Notes: generated by a model not told the origin, from the sequence alone. Numbered from the stretch's first letter, positions 7,886 to 16,386 are shown. The stretch is DNA of 64,000 bases from Oceaniglobus trochenteri (GCF_020529025.1 NZ_JACNMM010000003.1:496001-560000); one strand, 5' to 3'. Made by a program: numbers and translations.

Positions 7886-8730
7886 TTGTCGGCCTTCACG
7901 TCCTGGCGCTGTTCGCCAAGCTTGTCGATGCCAAGGGTGATCACGTCACCTTCCTTCAGGTAGACGGGGTTCGGCTTCATGCCCATGCCCACGCCCGGAG
8001 GCGTCCCGGTCGAGATCACGTCGCCCGGATGCAGCGTCATCAGCTGCGACAGATGCGAGATGATCTGCGCGACGGTGAAGATCATGGTGTTGGTGTTGCC
8101 GGTCTGGCGGCGTTCGCCGTTCACGTCCAGCCACATGCCCAGGTTCTGCACGTCGCCCACTTCGTCGCGGGTGACAAGCCAGGGGCCGGTGGGGCCGAAG
8201 GTGTCGCAGGATTTGCCCTTGGTCCAGTTGCCCGAAAGCTGGGTCTGGAAGTGGCGTTCCGACACGTCGTCGATCACGCAATAGCCGGCGACATGGTTCA
8301 GCGCGTCTTCCTCGCTGACGTATTTGGCCTTGGTGCCGATGACGACGCCCAGTTCGACCTCCCAGTCGGTCTGGGTCGAACCGCGGGGGATGTAGACATC
8401 GTCGTTCGGGCCCACGACGGCGCTGTTGGCCTTCATGAACAGCACGGGATGCTCGGGCACGGGCAGGCCGGATTCGGCGGCGTGGTCGGAATAGTTCAGG
8501 CCGATGCACATGAACTTGCCGATGTTGCCGACGCAGGGGCCAAGGCGCGGGTTGCCTTCGACAACCTTCAGGCTGTTCACGTCAAGGCCGCGGATCTTTT
8601 CAAGGCCGGCATCGTTCAGCACGTCGCCGGCGATGTCGCTGACGTGGCCGGTCAGGTCACGCAGCTTGCCGTCATCGTCGATCAGGCCGGGGGCTTCGGC
8701 GCCGGGGGCGCCATAACGGACGAGTTTCAT
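7882..8730 (-). CDS. Fumarylacetoacetate hydrolase family protein (2,4-diketo-3-deoxy sugar acid hydrolase-like)
   Basis: The 282-residue protein has the FAH fold: KFMCIGLNYSDHAAE (about residues 72-86), TDWEVELGVVIG with metal ligands E124 and E126, and IDDVSERHFQ with D155. DVISTGTPPGVGMGM near residue 235 forms the C-terminal active-site loop. FAH proteins of this branch hydrolyse 2,4-diketo acids, for example 2,4-diketo-3-deoxy-L-fuconate to pyruvate and lactate. Older annotations call them ureidoglycolate lyase. The neighbouring SDR and IlvD/Edd dehydratase support the sugar-acid role. A good ribosome site (GGAGAACG) precedes the ATG. The exact substrate is inferred only. Confidence 0.88.
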   Translation of the reverse strand: MKLVRYGAPGAEAPGLIDDDGKLRDLTGHVSDIAGDVLNDAGLEKIRGLDVNSLKVVEGNPRLGPCVGNIGKFMCIGLNYSDHAAESGLPVPEHPVLFMKANSAVVGPNDDVYIPRGSTQTDWEVELGVVIGTKAKYVSEEDALNHVAGYCVIDDVSERHFQTQLSGNWTKGKSCDTFGPTGPWLVTRDEVGDVQNLGMWLDVNGERRQTGNTNTMIFTVAQIISHLSQLMTLHPGDVISTGTPPGVGMGMKPNPVYLKEGDVITLGIDKLGEQRQDVKADK

Positions 8731-8740
8731 TTCGTTCTCC

Positions 8741-10525
8741 TCAGTGGTTGTCGCGGGGCAGCCCCTTGTGGGCTATGTCGCGGTACTTGTCGGCGCCACG
8801 CAGGGTCATGCCTTCGGAAAGCGGCTGAACCCGCTCGCGGAAGATTTCCTGCCAGGGCGATTGGCTTTCGGGGGCGAAGGGGCGGTCGGGCAGGGCGGCG
8901 CGGCGCTTTTCCAGCTCGCTGTCATCCACCAGCATGTCGGCGGTGCATTTCTTCAGATCGATGCGCAGCCGGTCGCCGGTCTGCACCAGGGCCAGCCCGC
9001 CGCCCGCCGCCGCCTCGGGCGAGGCGTTGAGGATGCTGGGCGATCCCGAGGTGCCCGATTGCCGCCCGTCGCCGATGCAGGGCAGGGCGTGGATGTCCTT
9101 TTTCAGCAGGTAGGCGGGGGGGCGCATGTTCACCACCTCGGCCGCGCCGGGGTATCCGATGGGCCCGGCCCCGCGCATGATGAGGATGCAGTTCTCGTCG
9201 ATGTTCAGGGATTCGTCGTCGATCCGGTGGTGGAAATCCTCGGGGCCGTCAAAGACGATGGCGCGCCCTTCAAAGGCATCCGGGTCGTCGGGGTTGCTCA
9301 GGTAACGCTTGCGGAACTCGTCCGAGATCACGCTGGTCTTCATGATCGCGCTGTCAAAGAGGTTGCCCTTGAGGTTGACGAAACCGGCCTCGCCCAGCAT
9401 CGGGTTTTCGACCGACATGATGACATCGGGGTTCGCGGTCAGCACGTCTTCGCAGTTCTCGCGCATGGTCTTGCCGTTGACGGTTTTCGCGTCGGGGTGC
9501 GGCAGAAGCCCGGCTTTCAGCAGTTCGCCCACCACGGCGGGCACGCCGCCCGCGCGGTGGTAATCCTCGCCCAGGTACTTGCCGGCCGGTTGCAGGTTCA
9601 CCAGCAGCGGCACCTTGTGGCCCAGCTTCTGCCAATCGTCGTTGTCCAGCGCCACGCCCAGGTGGCGTGCCACGCCGTTCAGGTGGATCGGCGCGTTGGT
9701 CGAACCGCCGATGGCGCTGTTGATGACCACGGCGTTCTCAAAGGCCTCGCGGGTCATGACGTCCGAGGGCTTCAGATCCTCGTGCACCATCTCGACGATG
9801 CGCTTGCCGGTCTCATAGCTGATCTGCCCGCGTTCGCGGTAGGGGGCGGGAATCGCCGCGCTGCCGGGAAGCTGCATGCCCAGGGCCTCGGCCAGCGAGT
9901 TCATGGTGGTCGCCGTGCCCATGGTGTTGCAATAGCCGACAGAGGGGGCCGAAGAGGCGACCAGTTCCATGAAGCCGTCGTCGTCGATCTTGCCCTCGGC
10001 CAGCAGTTCGCGCGCCTTCCAGACGATGGTGCCCGACCCCGTCCGCTCGCCGTTGAACCAGCCGTTCAGCATCGGGCCGACCGACAGGGCGATGGCGGGG
10101 ATGTTGACGGTGGCGGCGGCCATCAGAAGGGCCGGCGTTGTCTTGTCGCAGCCGATGTTCAGCACCACGCCGTCGATCGGATAGCCGTAAAGCGTTTCGA
10201 CCAGCGACAGGTAGGCTAGGTTCCGGTCAAGCGAGGCGGTGGGCCGCTTGCCGGTTTCCTGGATCGGATGCACCGGAATCTCGATCACGGTGCCGCCCGC
10301 CGCGATCACGCCATCGCGCACCCGCTTGGACAGTTCGATGTGGTGGCGGTTGCAGGGCGACAGGTCGCTGCCGGTCTGCGCGATGCCGATGATCGGCTTG
10401 CCGCCCTGCAATTCCTCGCGGGTCAGGCCGTAGTTCAGGTAACGCTCCAGGTACAGCGCGGTCATCTCCGGGTTTTCCGGGTTGTTGAACCACTTCTGCG
10501 ACCGCAATTCAGTTTTCTTGCTCAT
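8741..10525 (-). CDS. IlvD/Edd family sugar-acid dehydratase
   Basis: This 594-residue iron-sulfur enzyme removes water from a sugar acid to give a 2-keto-3-deoxy acid. Cluster cysteines C58 (SPCNRHH), C126 (IGCDKTTPA) and C199 (GYCNTMGTA) are all present. It differs from the true IlvD at 22758 and resembles the L-arabinonate, D-xylonate and related aldonate dehydratases. The frame continues upstream to 10585, but the ATG at 10525 has AGGA at the right distance and fits the family start. It lies 10 bases upstream of the FAH gene and downstream of the SDR, in one leftward transcript. The sugar acid cannot be told from sequence. Confidence 0.9.
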   Translation of the reverse strand: MSKKTELRSQKWFNNPENPEMTALYLERYLNYGLTREELQGGKPIIGIAQTGSDLSPCNRHHIELSKRVRDGVIAAGGTVIEIPVHPIQETGKRPTASLDRNLAYLSLVETLYGYPIDGVVLNIGCDKTTPALLMAAATVNIPAIALSVGPMLNGWFNGERTGSGTIVWKARELLAEGKIDDDGFMELVASSAPSVGYCNTMGTATTMNSLAEALGMQLPGSAAIPAPYRERGQISYETGKRIVEMVHEDLKPSDVMTREAFENAVVINSAIGGSTNAPIHLNGVARHLGVALDNDDWQKLGHKVPLLVNLQPAGKYLGEDYHRAGGVPAVVGELLKAGLLPHPDAKTVNGKTMRENCEDVLTANPDVIMSVENPMLGEAGFVNLKGNLFDSAIMKTSVISDEFRKRYLSNPDDPDAFEGRAIVFDGPEDFHHRIDDESLNIDENCILIMRGAGPIGYPGAAEVVNMRPPAYLLKKDIHALPCIGDGRQSGTSGSPSILNASPEAAAGGGLALVQTGDRLRIDLKKCTADMLVDDSELEKRRAALPDRPFAPESQSPWQEIFRERVQPLSEGMTLRGADKYRDIAHKGLPRDNH

Positions 10526-10569
10526 CGGAAAAAATCCTGCGTTTGTTCCTGGCGCCGACGGGGCGCCGC

Positions 10570-10603
10570 CATCTTTGGTCTTCAAATATCCCCCCCCGGA
10601 GGG
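10570..10603. repeat. Interspersed intergenic repeat, copy 1
   Basis: The core CATCTTTGGTC, two variable bases, then CAAATATCC and a CCGGAGG-type end. Further copies are at 21402 and 30497, with a diverged one at 27878. This copy sits in the gap between the IlvD/Edd and SDR genes. Confidence 0.75.
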
Positions 10604-10609
10604 CCGGGG

Positions 10610-11353
10610 TCAGCCGGACCAGCCGCCGTCGATGACGTGGGGCTGACCGGTGGTGAACCCGCTTTCGTCGCTGGCAAGGTAGACCACCAGGGCGGCGATT
10701 TCCTCGGCGGTGGCGATGCGGCCCATGGGCTGGCGCGCGACGAAGGCCTTCATCGCCGCCTCGTAGTCGCCCGTCGCCTTCAGCCGCTCGTGCAGCGATG
10801 GCGATTCGACGGTGCCGGGGCAGATGCAGTTGCAGCGGATGCCCTTGGTCACATATTCGGCCGCGACCGATTTCGTCAGCCCGATCACCGCGGCCTTCGA
10901 GGTGCCATAGACAAACCGGTTCGCCACCCCGATCACCGAGGAACAGACCGACGACATGTTCACGATGCTGCCCGTGCCACGGTCCAGCATCGCCGGAAGC
11001 GCGTTGCGGATCGTGCGCCACTGGGCGCGCACGTTCAGATCGAAGGCGAAATCCCAATCGGCGTCGGTGCATTCCAGGATGCTGCCGTTGTGGACGACCC
11101 CGGCACAGTTGAACAGGATCTCGGGGTCGGCCCTTGCGATGCCTTCCTTGACCGATTTGTCGCTCAGCACGTCCAGACGGAAAGTCTGGATGTTGTCGCG
11201 TCCCTCGGCGGCCAGTTCGGCCAGTGCGTCTTCGTTCACATCGGTGGCAAAGACCTGGGCACCCTCGTCGGCCATGGCCAGCGCCGAGGCGCGCCCGATC
11301 CCCTGACCGGCGGCAGTGATGAGGGCGCGTTTGCCGGAAAGACGTTGTGTCAT
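10610..11353 (-). CDS. SDR family oxidoreductase (2-keto-3-deoxy-L-fuconate dehydrogenase-like)
   Basis: A classical short-chain dehydrogenase of 247 residues. TAAGQGIG (13-20) binds the dinucleotide, D38 at the end of strand 2 suggests NAD preference, FNCAG (81-85) is the NNAG variant, and the catalytic residues S134/S135, Y149 and K153 (YGTSK) are present. The opening resembles DHRS6-like enzymes, which include the 2-keto-3-deoxy-L-fuconate 4-dehydrogenases. Together with the IlvD/Edd dehydratase and the FAH hydrolase it would make a dehydration, C4 oxidation and hydrolysis pathway. It is the first gene of the leftward operon, with GAGGAG before the ATG. Substrate assignment is inference. 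Confidence 0.88.
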   Translation of the reverse strand: MTQRLSGKRALITAAGQGIGRASALAMADEGAQVFATDVNEDALAELAAEGRDNIQTFRLDVLSDKSVKEGIARADPEILFNCAGVVHNGSILECTDADWDFAFDLNVRAQWRTIRNALPAMLDRGTGSIVNMSSVCSSVIGVANRFVYGTSKAAVIGLTKSVAAEYVTKGIRCNCICPGTVESPSLHERLKATGDYEAAMKAFVARQPMGRIATAEEIAALVVYLASDESGFTTGQPHVIDGGWSG

Positions 11354-11414
11354 CGAAGACTCCTCGGGTTATGACGGGGCGCGGCGCAAATCTGCTGCGA
11401 AGGGCGCTCGCGGG

Positions 11415-11433
11415 GTATGTTATCGTTAAATAC
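11415..11433. promoter_or_regulatory. Imperfect AT-rich dyad between the divergent catabolic operons
   Basis: GTATGTTATCGTTAAATAC is an imperfect palindrome (outer GTAT/ATAC arms, 6 of 8 half-site positions match). It is AT-rich in a GC-rich setting and sits between the divergent SDR and HIBADH genes, so it may hold a promoter or operator. Inferred from symmetry only. Confidence 0.35.
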
Positions 11434-11453
11434 GGGCCTATTCCTAGCCCCGC

Positions 11454-11469
11454 GGACATACTACTGTCC
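11454..11469. promoter_or_regulatory. GGACA-N6-TGTCC dyad, candidate operator
   Basis: A perfect 5-bp inverted repeat with a 6-base spacer in the 211-base divergent control region (11354-11564). The size suits a dimeric regulator. No regulator gene is adjacent; the nearest is the LysR at 5853. Confidence 0.35.
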
Positions 11470-11564
11470 AAAGAAATCCCGGGGATCAAGCGCAATCTTG
11501 ACGTTGAGACAGGATCGGCGGCACAAGCCTGCAGGCGCCCGCCCCGGCATCTGGAAAAGGAACG

Positions 11565-12455
11565 ATGGATATGAACAGCCCCGTGATCGCCTTCCTGGGA
11601 ACCGGATTGATGGGGGCGCCAATGGCGCGCAACCTGGCCCGCGCCGGGTATCCGCTGCGGGTCTGGAACCGCAGCCCGCAGAAGGCCAGCGCCCTGGCCG
11701 ATGAAGGCGCAACGGTCTGCCAGACTGCGGCCGAGGCGACGGCAGGGGCCGATGTCGTCATCACCATGCTCAGCGACGGGCCGGCGGTTGCTGGCCTGGT
11801 GAAGGACGCGGCGGTGACCGGCGGGCTGGCCCGGGGCGCGATCTGGCTCGACATGTCCTCGATCAAGCCGGGCGAGGCGCGCGATCATGCCGCCCACCTT
11901 GGCGGGTTGGGGGTGGCGCATCTGGATGCGCCGGTGTCGGGCGGCACCCGCGGCGCCGAGGCGGCGACGCTGGCCATCATGGCAGGGGGCGCGGCCGATG
12001 CCTTTGCCCGCGCCGTGCCGGTGTTTCAGGCCATGGGCCGCCCGGTGCATGTGGGGCCAGACGGAGCGGGGCAGCTCAGCAAGCTGGCCAACCAGGCCAT
12101 CGTCGCCGTCACCATCTCGGCCGTGGCCGAGGCGATGCTGCTGGTGCGCCAGGGCGGCGCCGACCCGGCGGCGGTGCGCGCCGCGCTGAAGGGCGGCTTT
12201 GCCGACAGCGTGATCCTGCAACAGCATGGCGAACGGATGACGACGGGCAATTTCGTGCCCGGCGGGCCCAGCAAGTTCCAGTTGAAGGATCTCGACAACC
12301 TGCTGGGCGAGGCGGGGTCGCTGGGCCTGGAATTGCCCGTATCCCTGCAGGTGCGCGACCGTTTCGAAACCCTGTGCCAGGACCTGGAGGGCGGTGACCT
12401 GGATCATTCCGGCCTGTTCCTTGAGCTTTTGCGGCGCAACGGGCTTTCGGAATGA
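11565..12455 (+). CDS. NAD(P)-dependent reductase of the 3-hydroxyisobutyrate/tartronate semialdehyde family
   Basis: This 296-residue beta-hydroxyacid dehydrogenase has FLGTGLMGAPMARNLARAGY (Rossmann, about residues 7-26), LDAPVSGGTRGAE (about residues 120-132) for substrate binding, and GQLSKLANQ with the catalytic lysine near residue 173. Members such as GarR reduce tartronate semialdehyde to glycerate in sugar-acid breakdown, while MmsB acts on 3-hydroxyisobutyrate. The setting beside two sugar-acid dehydratases favours the first kind. It begins the rightward set, 211 bases from the divergent SDR; 208 bases with two hairpins separate it from the UxaA gene. Confidence 0.88.
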   Translation: MDMNSPVIAFLGTGLMGAPMARNLARAGYPLRVWNRSPQKASALADEGATVCQTAAEATAGADVVITMLSDGPAVAGLVKDAAVTGGLARGAIWLDMSSIKPGEARDHAAHLGGLGVAHLDAPVSGGTRGAEAATLAIMAGGAADAFARAVPVFQAMGRPVHVGPDGAGQLSKLANQAIVAVTISAVAEAMLLVRQGGADPAAVRAALKGGFADSVILQQHGERMTTGNFVPGGPSKFQLKDLDNLLGEAGSLGLELPVSLQVRDRFETLCQDLEGGDLDHSGLFLELLRRNGLSE

Positions 12456-12510
12456 ACCGGCCCGGGCTTGCGGACCGGCCCGTCACGGCGCCCGCACCCT
12501 GTTTGAACCT

Positions 12511-12534
12511 GCCGCGTCGAATGTCCGACGCGGC
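12511..12534. promoter_or_regulatory. Perfect 9-bp hairpin in the uxaA leader
   Basis: GCCGCGTCG (12511-12519) pairs perfectly with CGACGCGGC (12526-12534) across AATGTC. There is no T-run after it, so it is more likely an operator or RNA structure than a simple terminator of the preceding gene. Confidence 0.45.
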
Positions 12535-12594
12535 GAAACCGCCTTGCAACGGGCGACGGTCTGCGAAACGATACAGGCAGATGCCCGCTTGCAT

Positions 12595-12632
12595 CTGGTC
12601 CGACGCGCCACATTGGTGCGCGCGCGGACCAG
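12595..12632. promoter_or_regulatory. Large dyad directly upstream of uxaA, candidate operator or leader hairpin
   Basis: CTGGTCCG (12595-12602) and CGGACCAG (12625-12632) are perfect arms, with a nested GCGC pairing inside. TGGTCCG half-sites resemble operators of FadR-type GntR regulators, though the spacing is long. It ends 31 bases before the uxaA start codon. Confidence 0.4.
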
Positions 12633-12663
12633 TGACGCGCCCTTTTGCACCTGAGGAAGCCAA

Positions 12664-14166
12664 ATGACCGATTTCATTCGCCTAGATGCCGACGACAATG
12701 TCGTGACGGCGACCCGCAGCCTGCCCGCAGATCACCCGATCGAATCCGTCACCACGACGGGGCTGATTCCCTCGGGCCACAAGATCGCCACCCGCGCGAT
12801 CGCCAAGGGCGAACAGATCCGCAAATATGCCCAGTTCATCGGCCTTGCCTCGGAAGACATCGCGCCGGGCAGCCATGTGCACACCCACAACACCGAATTC
12901 CGCAATACCGACGTGGAATACGAATTCGGCACCGACCTGCGCCCGGTGGCCCCGGCCAAGGGCGATACCTTCATGGGTTACCGCCGCGAGAACGGCAAGG
13001 TAGGCACGCGCAACTACATTGCCATCGTCACCTCGGTGAACTGTTCGGCCACGGCGGCGCGGCGCATCGCCGATGCCTTCGGCCCCGAGGAACTGGCGCA
13101 GTATCCCAACGTCGATGGGGTGGTGGCCTTCGTGCATGGCACCGGCTGCGGCATGGCGGGCGACGGCGACGGCTTCGAAGCGCTTCAGCGTGTCATGTGG
13201 GGCTATGCGCGCCACCCCAACCACGCCGGCGTGCTGATGGTGGGGCTTGGCTGCGAGATCAACCAGATCGACTGGCTGCTCGAGGCCTGGGGCCTGAAGC
13301 AGGGGCCGCTGTTCCAGGCGATGAACATCCAGGGCGTGGCCGGGCTGCGCAAGACGATCGAGGTGGGCATCGAGAAGGTGCGCGCCATGCTGCCCATCGC
13401 CAATGAATTCGTGCGCACCGAATGCCCGGTATCGGAACTGAAGGTCGCGCTGCAATGCGGCGGGTCGGATGCCTGGAGCGGGATCACCGCCAACCCGGCG
13501 CTGGGCCATGCCTGCGATCTTCTGGCGGCCCAGGGCGGCACCGGCGTTCTGGCCGAGACCCCGGAAATCTATGGTGCCGAACACCTGCTGACCCGTCGCG
13601 CCAACGACCGCGCCACCGGCGAAAAGCTGGTGGGCCTGATCCGCTGGTGGGAAGATTACACCAAGCGCAACAAGGGCAGCATGGACAACAACCCATCCCC
13701 CGGCAACAAGAAGGGCGGCCTGACCACCATCCTTGAAAAGTCGCTGGGTGCCTCGGCCAAGGGCGGCACTTCGCCGCTCATGGGGGTCTACAAGTACGGC
13801 GAAGAGGTGACGGCCAAGGGGTTCACCTTTATGGATTCGCCCGGCTATGACCCGGCCTCGGTCACCGGTCAGATCGCGGGGGGCTGCAACGTGGTGGTCT
13901 TCACCACCGGCCGCGGCAGCGCCTTCGGGTCCAAGCCCGCGCCGACGATCAAGGTGGCAACCAACACCGAGATGTACAACCGCATGATCGAGGACATGGA
14001 CGTCAACGCCGGAGAGATGCTTTCGGGCGGGGTCACGCTTGAGCAGAAAGGGCGCGAGATCTACGAGAAGATCCTGCGCGTGGCCTCGGGCGAGGCGTCG
14101 AAATCCGAAATGCAGGGCCTTGGCGACTATGAGTTCGTGCCCTGGCAGATCGGCGCCGTCATGTGA
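12664..14166 (+). CDS. UxaA family altronate/galactarate-type dehydratase
   Basis: The 500-residue protein joins an N-terminal SAF domain (about residues 10-90, HKIATRAIAKGEQIRKYAQ) to the large UxaA catalytic domain, which begins GYRRENGKVGTRNYIAI (about residue 102). The cysteine-bearing TSVNCSATA, HGTGCGMAG, GLGCEINQ and LQCGGSDAWSG blocks of the family are all present, as is the C-terminal TTGRGSAFGSKPAPTIKV. Such iron-dependent enzymes dehydrate D-altronate, galactarate, or, in related non-phosphorylating pathways, other aldonates. GGAAG precedes the ATG. The 3' end overlaps the next gene by 4 bases (GTGA), opening a tightly coupled operon that runs to 19288. Confidence 0.9.
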   Translation: MTDFIRLDADDNVVTATRSLPADHPIESVTTTGLIPSGHKIATRAIAKGEQIRKYAQFIGLASEDIAPGSHVHTHNTEFRNTDVEYEFGTDLRPVAPAKGDTFMGYRRENGKVGTRNYIAIVTSVNCSATAARRIADAFGPEELAQYPNVDGVVAFVHGTGCGMAGDGDGFEALQRVMWGYARHPNHAGVLMVGLGCEINQIDWLLEAWGLKQGPLFQAMNIQGVAGLRKTIEVGIEKVRAMLPIANEFVRTECPVSELKVALQCGGSDAWSGITANPALGHACDLLAAQGGTGVLAETPEIYGAEHLLTRRANDRATGEKLVGLIRWWEDYTKRNKGSMDNNPSPGNKKGGLTTILEKSLGASAKGGTSPLMGVYKYGEEVTAKGFTFMDSPGYDPASVTGQIAGGCNVVVFTTGRGSAFGSKPAPTIKVATNTEMYNRMIEDMDVNAGEMLSGGVTLEQKGREIYEKILRVASGEASKSEMQGLGDYEFVPWQIGAVM

Positions 14167-14570
14167 GTGTTCTGGAGATCATCCAGCGTAATACCCTGTC
14201 ATCGCTTTTGCTGATGCGGGGTTACAACGTGTTTCTGCCAGTGACGGATCAGGGCATCGACTTCATCATCCACCGCGAATGCGATGGTGATCTGAAGCTG
14301 ATTCAGCAAAAGTCGCGCTGGACCATCGACCGCAAATACCTGGGGCGCAACATCTGGGTCGCCTTCCTTAGCCGCGAGGAATGGTATCTGGCGCCCCATG
14401 ACGAAATGATCGCGCTGGAAAGCGCCAAAGGCACGACACTTGAAACTGCATCCTGGCGCGAGGGGAACCAGTACAGCCGCGCCAACCTCAGCCATGCCGA
14501 CGAATTGATCTATGCGCCTTATCGACTGCGTGCCGATCTGGGTGATTGCGACGGGACCGGCCCAAGATGA
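14163..14570 (+). CDS. Small PD-(D/E)XK-like protein of unknown function
   Basis: This 135-residue protein resembles the compact nuclease fold of PD-(D/E)XK type: helix NTLSSLLLMRGYNVFLPVTD, then GIDFIIH with D33, then LKLIQQKSRW with Q48 and K50 giving a D...QxK core. This pattern occurs in small nuclease-like and Holliday-junction-like families, but activity is not proven. GTG is the start codon, overlapping the uxaA stop (GTGA). The 3' end overlaps the MocA-type gene by ATGA. Its position inside a metabolic operon is odd and suggests that it is co-translated with the enzymes. Base use does not stand out from its neighbours by eye. Confidence 0.7.
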   Translation: MSVLEIIQRNTLSSLLLMRGYNVFLPVTDQGIDFIIHRECDGDLKLIQQKSRWTIDRKYLGRNIWVAFLSREEWYLAPHDEMIALESAKGTTLETASWREGNQYSRANLSHADELIYAPYRLRADLGDCDGTGPR

Positions 14571-15568
14571 AACGCATCGGTGTCGTCGGCCTTGGCCTGA
14601 TCGGAGCGCGCCATGCGCAGGCGGTGCTGGCCCATGACGGCGCGGCGCTGGCCTGCGTGGTCGATCCCGATGCGGCCCTGCGCGCCCGGTTCGACGTGCC
14701 GGGGTTTGCTGCGCTTGCGGATGTCGATCTGCCGCTGGATGGCGTGATCCTGGCCACCCCCACTGCCCTGCATGCCGATCAGGCCTGCCTGGCGCTGGGG
14801 CGGGGCTGGCCGGTGATCGTGGAAAAACCGCTGGCGGGCGATCTGGCGGGGGCCGACCGGATCGTCGCGGCGCAGGCAAGCACCGGCCTGCCGGTGCTGA
14901 CGGGCCATCACCGCCGCCACCGGGCCGATGTGCAGGCCCTGCGCGCCCTGGTGCAGGGCGGGGCCATCGGGCGGCCGGTGACGGCAAGCTGTCTTTGGGC
15001 GATGAAAAAGCCCGACACCTATTTCCAGACCGCCTGGCGGCAGGGGCGCGAAGGGTCGCCCGTGATGCTGAACCTTGTCCACGACATCGACGTTCTGCGC
15101 TTTGTCCTGGGCGATGTGACGGGCGTGCAGGCCATGGCGGGCGCCAGCCTGCGGGGCGCGACGGCCCGTTCGGAAAGCGGAGCGGTGATGCTGCGCTTCG
15201 ACAGCGGCGCCGTCGCCTCGATCGCCTTTGCCGATACCACGCCCAGCCCCTGGGGGTTCGAGGCAGGGACAGGGGAAAACCCCAACATCGCCACCACCGG
15301 GCAGGACATGCTGTTCATCGCGGGCACCGGGGGGGCGGTTTCCTTTCCGTCGCTCACGCTCTGGCGGGGGGCTGCCGACTGGGGCGAACCGCCCATGGCG
15401 CAACGCCACGATGCCGGGCCTTCCGATACCCTGGGCGCCCAGCTGACCCATTTCCTGGCAGTGATCGACGGCGCGCCCCCCCTGATCGACGCCGCCGATG
15501 CCCGCGCCACGCTGGCCACGACGCTGGCCGTTGAAACCGCACTTGCCGTGCAATCGGAGGCACCATGA
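14567..15568 (+). CDS. Gfo/Idh/MocA family oxidoreductase
   Basis: A 333-residue NAD(P)-dependent sugar or cyclitol dehydrogenase of the Gfo/Idh/MocA family. RIGVVGLGLIGARHAQAVL is the N-terminal Rossmann motif, and EKPLAGD near residue 86 is the conserved EKP block that carries the catalytic lysine. The histidine expected in the C-terminal domain falls in NLVHDIDVLRF (about residue 170). The frame extends upstream to 14546, but the ATG at 14567 overlaps the previous stop as ATGA and fits the family start. The substrate is unknown. The next gene also overlaps by ATGA. Confidence 0.9.
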   Translation: MKRIGVVGLGLIGARHAQAVLAHDGAALACVVDPDAALRARFDVPGFAALADVDLPLDGVILATPTALHADQACLALGRGWPVIVEKPLAGDLAGADRIVAAQASTGLPVLTGHHRRHRADVQALRALVQGGAIGRPVTASCLWAMKKPDTYFQTAWRQGREGSPVMLNLVHDIDVLRFVLGDVTGVQAMAGASLRGATARSESGAVMLRFDSGAVASIAFADTTPSPWGFEAGTGENPNIATTGQDMLFIAGTGGAVSFPSLTLWRGAADWGEPPMAQRHDAGPSDTLGAQLTHFLAVIDGAPPLIDAADARATLATTLAVETALAVQSEAP

Positions 15569-16386
15569 CAACGCTTCGCGCCGGGCTGATCGGCGAACAT
15601 ATCTCGCGCACCCGCCTGCCTGCCGCCCTGCGCATCATGTGCGATCACGCCGGGCTGGACCTTGATTTCACCCTCTTCGACACGGCCGAGATCGAGGATT
15701 TCGATTTCGACACCACGCTGGACATGGCCCGCCAGGACGGTTGGACCGGCATGACCGTGACCCATCCCTTCAAGACCATGGCGCGCGACTATGCCGCCGG
15801 TGGCATGGAGGAGGGCGTGGCGCACCTCGGGGCCTGCAACACTCTGGTGTTCGGTGCCGGGGTCGCGGGGCACAACACCGATTACACCGGTTTCCTTGCC
15901 GCTTTCGCCGCCCATGCCATTGCGCCGGGGACTGTGGTGATGATGGGGGCGGGGGGCGTGGCTCAGGCCCTGGCCCCCGCGCTGATGGAACTGGGCGCGA
16001 CGCATCTGGCGATCTGCGATACCGACCCGGCGCGCGCAGCCGCCCTGGCCGCCGGTTGCGGGGCCGAACCTGTGGCCCTGGCCGATGCGCCCGGCTTTGT
16101 CGCGCGGGCCGATGGGCTGGTGAATGCCACGCCTCTTGGCATGGCCGAATACCCCGGCAGCGCCTTTCCCGCCGCCACGCTTGGGCCGCAGCGCTGGGCC
16201 TTCGATGCCGTCTATACCCCGACACGCACCGCCTTTCTGCAGGACAGCGCAGCGGCGGGGCTGCATTGCATCACCGGGTTCGAACTGTTCCGCGCCATGG
16301 CCCTGCGCAGCTTCGAGGCCTATACCGGCCTTGCCCTGCCCGCCGACGAGATCCTGCCGCTGCTTGACCGGCTGAAACCCGAATGA
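15565..16386 (+). CDS. Shikimate/quinate dehydrogenase-like protein
   Basis: This 273-residue protein has the AroE fold. The catalytic pair is kept: K70 (VTHPFK) and D106 (NTDYTGF). GAGGVAQALAPAL (about residues 129-141) is the dinucleotide-binding loop. In the substrate loop the usual S-x-S is S14-R-T16, which points away from the housekeeping AroE and toward the catabolic quinate/shikimate-type branch. It lies in the middle of a catabolic operon (ATGA overlaps on both sides), which also argues against the biosynthetic role. It may oxidise a hydroxylated ring acid or other polyol acid; that is inference. Confidence 0.85.
   Translation: MTTLRAGLIGEHISRTRLPAALRIMCDHAGLDLDFTLFDTAEIEDFDFDTTLDMARQDGWTGMTVTHPFKTMARDYAAGGMEEGVAHLGACNTLVFGAGVAGHNTDYTGFLAAFAAHAIAPGTVVMMGAGGVAQALAPALMELGATHLAICDTDPARAAALAAGCGAEPVALADAPGFVARADGLVNATPLGMAEYPGSAFPAATLGPQRWAFDAVYTPTRTAFLQDSAAAGLHCITGFELFRAMALRSFEAYTGLALPADEILPLLDRLKPE

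Noticed and set aside
8741-10525. Reading the IlvD/Edd gene as a second branched-chain ilvD
   Set aside because: The gene at 22758 has the IlvD-specific motifs; this one sits among sugar-acid genes and has the motif pattern of aldonate dehydratases.
10509-12407. A 632-codon minus-strand frame spanning the divergent region
   Set aside because: It is out of phase with both real genes and crosses their control region; arginine-rich low-complexity text typical of GC-rich shadow frames.
15565-16386. Reading the AroE-like gene as the biosynthetic shikimate dehydrogenase
   Set aside because: The S-x-T substrate loop and its place within a coupled catabolic operon point to a catabolic paralogue.
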